DNA from: Sulfurovum sp.
GTDB lineage: Bacteria; Campylobacterota; Campylobacteria; Campylobacterales; Sulfurovaceae
Length of the DNA stretch: 9,218 bases
Assembly (NCBI GenBank): GCA_020719895.1
Contig: DYPM01000075.1
Coordinates: forward strand, 1 to 9,218
Direction: 5' to 3'
The notes under the pieces were generated by a model. It saw only the letters and a program-made list of their open reading frames with translations, did no database searches and was not told where the DNA came from. The position numbers were made by a program, and so were the translations under genes. Shown in pieces: positions 1 to 6,084 of the stretch. Every line of letters starts with the position of its first letter. The first letter of the stretch is position 1.

Positions 1-2
1 CT

Positions 3-179
3 GATGATGCTACAAGCTCTGTCAAAACTGTATCTAATGACTCAAGAGACTCTGTCAAGACAGTATCTGACAATGCAAACGACTCTACAAAAACTATCTC
101 TAACGATATGGACGATACAACAAAGTCTGTTTCTAACGACACAGTAAAATCTATCCCAGAAAAAACAGAGACTAAATAA
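3..179 (+). CDS. 3' end of a protein made of 11-residue repeats (5' truncated by the window)
   Basis: An open frame enters from the left edge and stops at TAA 177-179, so only about 58 C-terminal residues are visible and no start can be chosen. Seen directly: four consecutive 11-residue (33-bp) repeats with the core pattern (S/D)S(V/T)KT(V/I)S(N/D)(D/N), then a short charged tail ending KSIPEKTETK. The repeats are rich in Ser, Thr, Asp, Asn and Lys, with hydrophobic residues three apart, as in hendecad amphipathic helices. Such periodicity is known from LEA-like, apolipoprotein-like and some coiled-coil surface or stress proteins, but I cannot assign a family. It is the only plus-strand gene here and is convergent with the DUF4395 gene. 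A hairpin terminator follows 17 bases after the stop. The coding frame is secure from the repeats; the function is unknown. Confidence 0.7.
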   Translation, partial: DDATSSVKTVSNDSRDSVKTVSDNANDSTKTISNDMDDTTKSVSNDTVKSIPEKTETK

Positions 180-196
180 TCTCTTTTACATTTCCG

Positions 197-220
197 CCCT
201 CCTCTTTTAGAGGTGGGTTT
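197..220 (+). terminator. Rho-independent terminator of the repeat-protein gene
   Basis: A 9-bp stem (197-205 with 209-217) has one T-T mismatch at 200/214, a loop of three T, and is followed by TTTA. It lies 17 bases after the TAA of the upstream gene. The stem is GC-rich and the T tail is short, so it is probably functional but not a textbook case. Confidence 0.6.
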
Positions 221-320
221 ATACTCTGCATTTTTTATCCAAAATCGTAACTATCTGTAGAGATACAGTAGATCTCAGCAACACTCTTATGGTCTCTGCT
301 TCCCTCTTTTTGTTTTAATA

Positions 321-337
321 TTGGGAATCTCTAAAAA
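321..337. repeat. Left copy of a 17-bp dispersed motif flanking a palindromic element
   Basis: The motif TTGGGAATCTCTAAAAA matches the copy at 9166-9182 in 16 of 17 positions. Each copy is followed within about 5 bp by a palindromic module, although the two modules differ. Read on the minus strand the order is palindrome, then TTTTTAGAGAT, then CCCAA. I infer that it is one part of a composite dispersed repeat. Confidence 0.5.
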
Positions 338-342
338 TATAG

Positions 343-407
343 ATTGCTTCACTTCGTTCGCAATGACAAATCCCGTCTTTGCGAGGCTTTATAAAAGCCG
401 AAGCAAT
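343..407. repeat. REP-like palindromic repeat able to fold as a three-way junction
   Basis: Seen directly: an outer stem of 8 bp (343-350 with 400-407) encloses two hairpins. The first is 358-367 with 375-384, 10 positions with one mismatch and a 7-base loop. The second is 385-390 with 394-399, a perfect 6-bp stem with loop ATA. The core words ATTGCTTC, TTCGCAATGAC and GCCGAAGCAAT resemble a palindromic repeat that I recall scattered through intergenic DNA of many bacteria. It sits between two convergent genes, so it may also act as a transcription end or RNA-stabilising structure. It has no coding capacity. Mobility is an inference. Confidence 0.65.
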
Positions 408-453
408 ACAAAATATAAATTTTAGAGGCGTTAAATAGAGGCAAATCGTTTTG

Positions 454-1197
454 TTAAAACTCATCATCCTCTCCGAACTCTTCTTTGAGAGCTTTTTGGT
501 ACTCTTCTTCTTTTTCTTTCTTAAGCTGTGCTTCGGTCAAAACCGCCTCATGGAGGAATTCGCCAAAATAAGTTTTAGACTCTGTGTAGGCGAGAAAAAG
601 ATACAGTCCCACCAAAAATGCGAGGGAAGTCAAACCTGCAATCAGCTTTTGAGCCAAATTAAACGTTTGTATAGGATCTTTTTGGCGTACTTCGCAAACA
701 CCTCCTGGGCAGTGTTGCGGATCGTCTTTGGTGAAGACTCTATAGATAAAGCACCCTACGCATATCGAAAAAGCACTCTCAAGGAACATCAGTGTCGCAC
801 AAAGCACACAAATCAATACCTTATAAAAGGTGATATCCCAGTTCAAAACAAACCAGTAAACCATCGGGAAAGAGATAAACCATCCAATAGTCCATGCAAA
901 TCGTTTTTGCAAAGCACCTACATACTCAGGCTTCTGATTCTGAACAAAAAACCTTCCCATCAGCAAAGAAGGAACGTAGTTTGTGTTGATTACTCTCATC
1001 AGAAAATCAAAAAACAAAAATGCGATGTACACTCTAGCGACCATAATATGATTGAACCCGATACCGACAAAAATGACAATCACACCAAGCATTCCCAAGA
1101 TTCCAGCTGCTGCTCTAGCTTCTCTTTCGTTTACGACCCTAATCTCATATCCATGTACTTTCTCACCATAATCCAATAAAAAACTCTGCAAGGTCAA
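454..1197 (-). CDS. DUF4395 family integral membrane protein
   Basis: A 247-residue multi-pass inner-membrane protein of the DUF4395 family, whose function is unknown. Seen: about five hydrophobic segments near residues 31-48, 52-68, 101-119, 122-143 and 186-205, and the family's hallmark CVGC at 146-149 after the motif LESAFSI. A second cysteine pair, C163 and C168 (HCPGGVC), lies in the loop after CVGC. The C-terminal 30 residues are highly charged, mostly Glu and Lys, and probably helical. The start is TTG at 1195-1197, because no ATG occurs before residue 36. AAGGA lies 6 bases upstream, and the start overlaps the stop of the preceding small ORF as TTGA, which suggests coupling. TTG at 1189-1191 is an alternative. 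Paired cysteines suggest thiol redox or metal binding, but this is inference. The gene is last in its run and faces the repeat-protein gene. Confidence 0.85.
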   Translation of the reverse strand: MTLQSFLLDYGEKVHGYEIRVVNEREARAAAGILGMLGVIVIFVGIGFNHIMVARVYIAFLFFDFLMRVINTNYVPSLLMGRFFVQNQKPEYVGALQKRFAWTIGWFISFPMVYWFVLNWDITFYKVLICVLCATLMFLESAFSICVGCFIYRVFTKDDPQHCPGGVCEVRQKDPIQTFNLAQKLIAGLTSLAFLVGLYLFLAYTESKTYFGEFLHEAVLTEAQLKKEKEEEYQKALKEEFGEDDEF

Positions 1198-1403
1198 ACC
1201 CTATCCTTTTGTGATATAAATTTTTCAATCTTTCCTAATACTTTGCACGCAGAAGACCAAATTAAATGAAGAGCATCTCTTGTGAACCCTAAATTTCTAA
1301 GGTCATTTGTAGCCCACTTATTTTTACATTTTATCTTCAACTTTCCTAATGTTTTGTCAAAAAATTGAGTAAATCTTACTTTTTTAGGGTAAAACTCACT
1401 CAA
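1194..1403 (-). CDS. Hypothetical small protein, 69 residues, possibly broken at its 5' end
   Basis: I do not recognise this ORF. It encodes a basic 69-residue protein rich in Lys, with Trp30 and Trp49 and two Cys, and no membrane segment or signal peptide. Its TGA overlaps the TTG start of the DUF4395 gene by 4 bp, which supports a real reading frame. The only start in frame is TTG 1401-1403, preceded by a weak A/G-rich tract. The same frame stays open upstream to a TGA at 1455-1457 without another start. An ATG at 1456-1458 begins a 13-codon ORF in another frame, and a one-base slip in the A-runs near 1425-1436 would join the two. The start codon also lies in one arm of an 11-bp inverted repeat. 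Codon use (AGA, TTA, GGA) looks somewhat more AT-rich than in the neighbours. It could be a real small gene, a frameshifted remnant or a chance ORF. Confidence 0.4.
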   Translation of the reverse strand: MSEFYPKKVRFTQFFDKTLGKLKIKCKNKWATNDLRNLGFTRDALHLIWSSACKVLGKIEKFISQKDRV

Positions 1404-1408
1404 TTTTT
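1360..1408 (-). promoter_or_regulatory. Inverted repeat covering the start codon of the small ORF
   Basis: The two 11-bp arms, 1360-1370 and 1398-1408, are perfectly complementary and separated by 27 bases. In minus-strand RNA the first arm reads AAAAATTGAGT and contains the putative TTG start at 1401-1403. Pairing would therefore hide the initiation site. The arms are AT-rich and the loop is long, so stability is modest and the regulatory role is inference. Confidence 0.3.
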
Positions 1409-1495
1409 CTTCTTTTTTATATCCTTTTTGTCTTTTTGCTTCTCTTTTCTTCTCTCATGTTTTACTGTTTGTTGATTTGAAGTTCGATAGAGGTT

Positions 1496-2272
1496 TTATA
1501 CCAATCTCACAATTCCATTTTCGATCATCACAATTCCCTCCAATTCCGCTTCATAGATGCGTTCTCCAAACGCTTCAAGCGAAACATCAAGCGTTGGAGA
1601 AGATTGACAAAAGTAGTAAAAATCATCTTTAGGAATATCGCTTTGGATTGCTTTGCCAAAACGTGATGCAAAACCTTCGATATCATAGATTGGTTTGGCT
1701 TCACCTCTTGCAAGCAGTGCGTTTGTACCCAAACTCTCATCAAGCCTGTGAGGCAATACATAAATCTCTTTTTGCATTTTTTGAGCATACTCGACACTTC
1801 GCATACTACCGCTATCAATAGCCGCTTCAGTCACTACCAAAATCTCTCCAAGTGCTACCACAAGTTCATTTCGTACTACAAAACTCCAATTTGTCGCTTT
1901 GACTCCTTTGGCAAATTGACTCAGCATCAATCCCTCTTCTTCAATCTGACGAATCAATCCGCTATTGACTACAGGATAACGAATATCAAGTCCAGACGCA
2001 GCAATCGCAATCGTATTTTCTGCTCCAGCACCATTATGAGCAATCGCATCAACACCCATCGCACCACCACTTACAACACACACGCCACGATTTGCTAATG
2101 CTTTGGCGATTTGATAAGTCATCTCACGTGTATAGTTGGTGGGTTTTCGTGTACCAACAATTGAGACTTTAGGACGCATCAGCAGTGCGGTATTGCCTTT
2201 GCAATAGAGCTTTGAGGGATACTTTTGCATTGCATCAAGTTCGCAAATGTGTTGTGTGAGTTCTGTTATCAC
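1496..2272 (-). CDS. dprA: DNA-processing protein DprA
   Basis: DprA binds incoming single-stranded DNA during natural transformation and loads RecA on it in the cytoplasm. Seen: a Rossmann-like fold with IVGTRKP (38-44), SGGAMGVDAIAH (68-79), the GLDIRYPVVN region (94-103) and SGSMRS (154-159). A small C-terminal domain (about 216-258) fits the winged-helix-like domain of Helicobacter DprA. The length of 258 residues is close to the short epsilonproteobacterial proteins and lacks the N-terminal SAM domain of larger homologues. I chose GTG 2270-2272 because GAGGAG at 2279-2284 lies 6 bases upstream and the resulting N-terminus aligns with Helicobacter DprA (KLYC at 21-24). ATG 2309-2311 would extend it by 13 residues and overlap the upstream gene. 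The Shine-Dalgarno overlaps the stop of the deacetylase gene, so the two are probably translationally coupled. Confidence 0.92.
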   Translation of the reverse strand: MITELTQHICELDAMQKYPSKLYCKGNTALLMRPKVSIVGTRKPTNYTREMTYQIAKALANRGVCVVSGGAMGVDAIAHNGAGAENTIAIAASGLDIRYPVVNSGLIRQIEEEGLMLSQFAKGVKATNWSFVVRNELVVALGEILVVTEAAIDSGSMRSVEYAQKMQKEIYVLPHRLDESLGTNALLARGEAKPIYDIEGFASRFGKAIQSDIPKDDFYYFCQSSPTLDVSLEAFGERIYEAELEGIVMIENGIVRLV

Positions 2273-2278
2273 TCTTTG

Positions 2279-2284
2279 CTCCTC
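2279..2284 (-). promoter_or_regulatory. Ribosome-binding site that decides the dprA start
   Basis: GAGGAG on the minus strand lies 6 bases before GTG 2270-2272 and overlaps the TGA (2283-2285) of the upstream gene. No comparable site precedes the ATG at 2309-2311, which has only GAAG. This favours the GTG start and stop-dependent coupling. Confidence 0.6.
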
Positions 2285-3416
2285 AAAAAAGATTCTCTCC
2301 ACGAACACCATCAAACACTTCGTCGATATACACTACATCAACGCTTTGGAGTATTTTTGATGCAGTCGATAACGCTTTGAGTGTCGCAGGATGAGGATGA
2401 CCAATACCGATAGCAATACCATTTTTATGGGCTTTTTGCACCAACTCTTTGAGTTGTTTATGAATTGCAACAACACTTTGAATATTATCAATAAAAACAT
2501 CACGACTGATATATCTATCGCCAAACTGTCTTGTAATCTGTGGGAGTTTGGAGCTACCAATCGTACGACTGTCTACAAAAACAAAACCGCGTTTGCGAAG
2601 TGATTGATAGAGCATCATCATCGCATTATAGTTTTGTGTAAATGTAGAACCTGTGTGATTGTTGATATATTTTGCTGTAGGAAAAAGCCGCCTTATCTCC
2701 TCTGCTCTCTCTTCTATTTGTGCTTGTGAATCACGAACAGTGAGTGTTTTGTAGTGTTTGTTAAGTGATGGCGAACCTGACTCCATCGGAAGATGAATCA
2801 TATAGTGTCGTAAATGTGTCGCCAACTGTTCGGAGTGCATATTCATCGCACAAGGAGGAAAAATCGAAGGCGTGAGTTTGAGACCTGTCGCTTTGATACG
2901 TTCAAGCTGTGTTTGATTGCTCACATCATCAATGATCAAAACCACTTTAGGACGACCGCCGTGAAAGTGTGGATGTGTATCATAAGGAATTGGTGTCGCG
3001 ATCGGAAATGGTGTAATGTGAGGTTTTTTCTGTTCTGTCGTTTGGTTCTCTTCTTGTTTTTGTGGTTTTGGTGTTGGATATTTGATAATGAGTGGTGTTG
3101 GAATTGGAATTGGTGTTTGGGTGGTGTTTGATTCATGAGTTTGTGTTGGATGTGGTTTTGTTGGTAAAACCAAAGGTGTTGGAGAGTGTTTTGGCAAAAT
3201 AGCTTGAGTCGGTAAAAGAGTTTGAGTCGGTTGTGGTGTCACAACAATTTGAGACTGGCTATAGAGAAGATGATAATAAAACCATCCCAAAAGACTCAAA
3301 AACAAAACCGATATAAAAATCGTTAGATAAAATCTTACGTCAAAACGTTTTGTTTGTATTTGTTTGGACTCTGTGGGTTTGATAGACTTGGGTATTTTAT
3401 TTTTTTTAGTGGACAT
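2283..3416 (-). CDS. Divergent polysaccharide deacetylase family protein
   Basis: A 377-residue protein with three parts. Residues 1-28 are basic and cytoplasmic. Residues 29-51 form one membrane segment, so the rest should be periplasmic. Residues 59-150 are a low-complexity linker of Pro, Thr, Gln, His and Ile with TPxP-like repeats. Residues 156-377 match the divergent polysaccharide deacetylase domain (PF04748): IIDDV (161-165), HLPMES (208-213), NNHTGS (252-257), VDSRT (281-285), RDVFIDN (305-311) and GHPHP (339-343). The conserved Asp and His residues fit a metal-dependent NodB-like fold, but enzyme activity and substrate are not established for most members. Start ATG 3414-3416 has AGAGG 6 bases upstream. 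It precedes dprA with a 10-bp gap, an order I recall from other Campylobacterota. A peptidoglycan-spanning role for the linker is inference. Confidence 0.9.
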   Translation of the reverse strand: MSTKKNKIPKSIKPTESKQIQTKRFDVRFYLTIFISVLFLSLLGWFYYHLLYSQSQIVVTPQPTQTLLPTQAILPKHSPTPLVLPTKPHPTQTHESNTTQTPIPIPTPLIIKYPTPKPQKQEENQTTEQKKPHITPFPIATPIPYDTHPHFHGGRPKVVLIIDDVSNQTQLERIKATGLKLTPSIFPPCAMNMHSEQLATHLRHYMIHLPMESGSPSLNKHYKTLTVRDSQAQIEERAEEIRRLFPTAKYINNHTGSTFTQNYNAMMMLYQSLRKRGFVFVDSRTIGSSKLPQITRQFGDRYISRDVFIDNIQSVVAIHKQLKELVQKAHKNGIAIGIGHPHPATLKALSTASKILQSVDVVYIDEVFDGVRGENLF

Positions 3417-3441
3417 TGAAGCCTCTTAAGATGTTTTGGAA

Positions 3442-3469
3442 ATTGTATCCAAAGCATAATAAGAGACAA
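3442..3469 (-). promoter_or_regulatory. Candidate promoter for the deacetylase-dprA operon
   Basis: On the minus strand a -35-like TTGTCT (3464-3469) and a -10-like TACAAT (3442-3447) are separated by 16 bases, ending 25 bases before the ATG at 3416. It lies in the 78-bp gap after oorC, where I see no terminator hairpin, so readthrough from oor is also possible. Epsilonproteobacterial -35 boxes are usually weak, so this is a pattern match only. Confidence 0.35.
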
Positions 3470-3494
3470 TATGTATCAAACTTGAGATAGCCTA

Positions 3495-4061
3495 TTACGC
3501 AACGTGTGTGACTCTCGCCTCTTGTGCGTATTTTATACCAAGTTCGTATGCTTTGAGGTTGGCTTCGTGTACTTTTTTGGGTACTTTAGAGAGCATTACC
3601 TCTTTGAGTTTGTCATTATCAACAGCACTTGTGTAGTCGTTGGCGATTGCAAGTGCCACAACGGATTGCGTAATCACATTGCCAACTTCCTCTTTGGCGA
3701 TTGTAATGATAGGAATCTCAACAATATTCCACTTTTGTTTGTCTTCTTCGCTTGGTTTGACCAACGCAGGATCAACTACAATAGTGCCACCAACAGAAAC
3801 GCCACCCTTAAAAAGGTCGTAGCTCACTTGTGCAACAGAGAGCATAAAATCAATCTCGCCATCATTTGCATAAGGATAAAAAATCTCATCATCATCAAGC
3901 GTAATATCCACGACGGTTGGTCCGCCGCGTACTTGAGATGTATAGGTTGCAGTTTTCATACCATAACCACCAAGTTCAATTTTTGCTGAAGCGAAAATTT
4001 CGCCCGCAAGAAGTACACCTTGTCCACCAACTCCTGTAAATCTCATCAAAGTACGTGCCAT
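3495..4061 (-). CDS. oorC: 2-oxoglutarate:acceptor oxidoreductase, gamma subunit OorC
   Basis: The gamma subunit of the four-part OOR complex, which interconverts 2-oxoglutarate plus CoA with succinyl-CoA and CO2, using a ferredoxin- or flavodoxin-type acceptor. Seen: 188 residues forming a single 2-oxoacid oxidoreductase gamma domain. It has the glycine-rich GVGGQG (10-15), the conserved GMKTATYTSQVRGG stretch (34-47) and LSVAQ in the middle. Length is close to Helicobacter OorC (about 186). I start it at ATG 4059-4061, because AGGAG (4068-4072) is 6 bases upstream and MARTLMRFTGVGG fits the family N-terminus. The open frame continues 28 lysine-rich codons upstream into oorB, which I regard as non-coding. 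The gap after oorB is 10 bp and the Shine-Dalgarno overlaps the oorB stop, so it is the last gene of oorDABC. Confidence 0.95.
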   Translation of the reverse strand: MARTLMRFTGVGGQGVLLAGEIFASAKIELGGYGMKTATYTSQVRGGPTVVDITLDDDEIFYPYANDGEIDFMLSVAQVSYDLFKGGVSVGGTIVVDPALVKPSEEDKQKWNIVEIPIITIAKEEVGNVITQSVVALAIANDYTSAVDNDKLKEVMLSKVPKKVHEANLKAYELGIKYAQEARVTHVA

Positions 4062-4067
4062 GTGTTT

Positions 4068-4072
4068 CTCCT
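4068..4072 (-). promoter_or_regulatory. Ribosome-binding site that decides the oorC start
   Basis: AGGAG on the minus strand lies 6 bases before ATG 4059-4061 and its first base is the last base of the oorB TAA (4072-4074). It supports the short oorC start over the longer open frame that overlaps oorB by 74 bp. Confidence 0.65.
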
Positions 4073-4929
4073 TAGATTTTTTTCGCGAAGTCGTCTTGCG
4101 TAATAACGCCTCTTTTGCCTTGGTGTACTGCTTTGATATCTTCATACATATCGCAATACTCTCTTGCCTCTTTGTTTTGTTTTAGAATACCTGTTGGGAA
4201 AAGATTGAGTTGCTCTTCAGTAGAGAGTGCATCGTATTTTTTCTTAGGCATTGTGATGCTATCGATCCAATCAAGATTCTCCATCGCTGATTGCATTTTG
4301 TTTTTTCTACCAAGATTGATATGGCAGTTTGACATCGCTTCAACATAAGAGAAACCTCTATGCTCCATCGCTTGCATCAAAAGCTTCTCAAGTTTTTTTG
4401 GATCAGTGACATTTTCTCTACCGACGAATGAAGCACCAGCTGCAATTGCAAGTTCACATCCGTCAAATGTTGGATCAATGTTTCCTGCTTTTTGTGATAC
4501 TGTCCACATTCCTTGTGGCGTGGTCGGAGAGGTTTGTGAGTTGGTCAAACCGTAGATGAAGTTTTGGATTACGATAAGTGTCATATCGATGTTTCTTCTA
4601 CATCCGTGGATTGTGTGGTTACCGCCAATTGCCAACGCATCGCCATCACCTGCGACACAGATTACTTTTTTTGTTGGATTGGCAAGTTTAATACCTGTAG
4701 CAAACGCAACTGTTCTACCGTGTGTTGTATGTACAGTATTGAAATCCACATAAGAAGAGAATCTTCCCGAACATCCAATACCAGAGACGACACACACCTC
4801 ATCTTTGCTCCATCCGAGTTTTTCAATCGCACGGATAAATGCTTTTAGGACGATACCGTCACCACATCCCCAACACCAAAGTGTTGGCATTTTTTCAAGT
4901 CTCAAATAACTGTCATAGTTGAATGCCAT
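4072..4929 (-). CDS. oorB: 2-oxoglutarate:acceptor oxidoreductase, beta subunit OorB (thiamine diphosphate)
   Basis: The beta subunit binds thiamine diphosphate and a [4Fe-4S] cluster at the active site. Seen in 285 residues: CWGCG (C19, C22), GCSGR (C53) and NCH (C202), the four cysteines expected to hold the cluster. The thiamine diphosphate motif starts at GDGDA (95-99) and runs through GGNH to the Asn of IQNFIYGLT (N123), followed by SQTSPTT. All catalytic and cofactor residues I can check are present. Length is slightly above Helicobacter OorB (about 273), with a charged C-terminal tail. Start ATG 4927-4929 has AGAGG about 9 bases upstream. Only one base separates it from the oorA stop, which implies co-translation with OorA, its partner in the catalytic core. 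Confidence 0.95.
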   Translation of the reverse strand: MAFNYDSYLRLEKMPTLWCWGCGDGIVLKAFIRAIEKLGWSKDEVCVVSGIGCSGRFSSYVDFNTVHTTHGRTVAFATGIKLANPTKKVICVAGDGDALAIGGNHTIHGCRRNIDMTLIVIQNFIYGLTNSQTSPTTPQGMWTVSQKAGNIDPTFDGCELAIAAGASFVGRENVTDPKKLEKLLMQAMEHRGFSYVEAMSNCHINLGRKNKMQSAMENLDWIDSITMPKKKYDALSTEEQLNLFPTGILKQNKEAREYCDMYEDIKAVHQGKRGVITQDDFAKKI

Positions 4930-4930
4930 A

Positions 4931-6082
4931 TTAAAATACCTCTTTTACTTTATTTACAATTTCATAAGGAGAGATAGGTCTTCCGTTTACTTTATAAAGA
5001 CCTTGAATATCAAGTCTACTAGAAACTCTCTCCACCTCTTCAGTGTATTGTCTAATATTTAGCTCAACACAAAGAACATTTTTAATCATATCGGTGTATT
5101 TGCGAATACTCTCCGCAGGACTTGGCCAAAGTGTGATTGGTCTAAAAAGTCCCGCTTTGATTCCTTGAGCTCTAAGGTGTCTAATCGACTCTTTTGCAGA
5201 AAGAGATACAGAACCATAAGCGATAATCAACACTTCACCCTCTTCTCCAGTCATATCATCAAGCATAAACTCTTCATTAAACTCAAGCTCATCTCTGTGC
5301 ATCATCACTTTGTCTTCAAGTCTTTGGATAAGTTTTCGACATGTTTCTATCTCTTCTGTCGGGAAGCCTTTTGAATCGTGATGAAGTCCTGTAAAGTGGT
5401 ATCTGTAGCCTTCAAACATCGGATTAAGTACCGCTGGCTCATCAGAACCAACACCATAAGGTCTGTAATCCTCTGGTGTGCCATCAAATTTTTTGCGTGG
5501 CACAATCCCATTTTTAACCTCTTCTTCAGTAGGAATAACTGCTTTTCCATGCATGTGTCCAATCGTTTCATCGGTAAGAACAAACACTGGTTGCATAAAT
5601 CTATCCGCAAGATTAAATGCTCTAACCACTTCAGTATAACACTCCGCAAGATTACCTGCACAAAGCGTGATAGATCTATAGTCTCCGTGTGATGGGTTTT
5701 TTGCTTGTCTTACGTCACCTTGAGATACACGCGTTGGAAGACCTGTCGAAGGTCCACCACGCATAACGTTTACAATCACCAAAGGAACTTCCGTCATTTG
5801 TGCCAAACCAAGGTTTTCTGCTTTCAAAGAGATACCAGGACCTGAAGTTGCAGTCAATGCTCTTACGCCTGACATACCAGCACCTATAGCAGCAGCAACA
5901 CCTGCAATCTCATCTTCCATCTGAATCGCAACGCCACCTATTTCAGGAAGTAAATCTGAAATTGTGTGCATGACTTCTGATGAAGGCGTGATAGGATATC
6001 CAGCAAAAAATAGACATCCCGCATCCACTGCAGCTATTGCTGCTAAATCGTTACCAGTAGAAATAATTTCTCTTGTTTGCAT
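4931..6082 (-). CDS. oorA: 2-oxoglutarate:acceptor oxidoreductase, alpha subunit OorA
   Basis: The alpha subunit supplies the pyrimidine-binding and transketolase-C-like domains of OOR. Seen in 383 residues: the family motif GYPITPSSE (28-36), the MEDE glutamate stretch (55-58), TSGPG in the ALTATSGPGISL region, and QGDVRQAKNPSHGD, typical of 2-oxoacid:acceptor oxidoreductase alpha chains. A C-terminal domain begins near residue 280 (GEVLIIAYGS) and continues through FRPITLWP. The Shine-Dalgarno AAGGAGG (6093-6099) lies inside the last codons of oorD, 10 bases before ATG 6080-6082. The gap to the oorD stop is 2 bp. The D-A-B-C order and close match to the Helicobacter/Campylobacter set favour 2-oxoglutarate over other oxoacids, though substrate is inferred. 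Confidence 0.95.
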   Translation of the reverse strand: MQTREIISTGNDLAAIAAVDAGCLFFAGYPITPSSEVMHTISDLLPEIGGVAIQMEDEIAGVAAAIGAGMSGVRALTATSGPGISLKAENLGLAQMTEVPLVIVNVMRGGPSTGLPTRVSQGDVRQAKNPSHGDYRSITLCAGNLAECYTEVVRAFNLADRFMQPVFVLTDETIGHMHGKAVIPTEEEVKNGIVPRKKFDGTPEDYRPYGVGSDEPAVLNPMFEGYRYHFTGLHHDSKGFPTEEIETCRKLIQRLEDKVMMHRDELEFNEEFMLDDMTGEEGEVLIIAYGSVSLSAKESIRHLRAQGIKAGLFRPITLWPSPAESIRKYTDMIKNVLCVELNIRQYTEEVERVSSRLDIQGLYKVNGRPISPYEIVNKVKEVF

Positions 6083-6084
6083 TG

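Larger units (their letters stand above)
180..453. other. Intergenic region between convergent genes
   Basis: This 274-bp gap holds the terminator at 197-220, a weak 5-bp hairpin (255-259 with 264-268), the 17-bp leader at 321-337 and the three-way-junction repeat at 343-407. No ORF with a ribosome-binding site and no tRNA or rRNA is visible. Because the flanking genes converge, no promoter is expected here. Confidence 0.6.

Noticed and set aside
25..150. Regular 33-bp repeats considered as a CRISPR array
   Set aside because: Units are contiguous without unique spacers, diverge at synonymous positions and stay in one reading frame to a stop codon, so they are protein repeats.
451..1179. A 242-codon plus-strand open frame opposite the DUF4395 gene
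   Set aside because: It is antisense to a gene with clear family motifs and membrane segments; its translation has no recognisable domain and no ribosome-binding site is evident.
1404..1495. Pyrimidine-rich tract considered as a terminator of dprA
   Set aside because: No hairpin precedes the tract; on the transcribed strand it is A/G-rich rather than T-rich, so it does not look like a terminator.
3504..3989. A 161-codon plus-strand open frame opposite oorC
   Set aside because: Antisense shadow of oorC; the minus frame has intact family motifs and a good start.
4062..4145. A 28-codon N-terminal extension of oorC
   Set aside because: It overlaps oorB, is lysine-rich without family similarity, and the AGGAG before ATG 4061 supports the shorter start.
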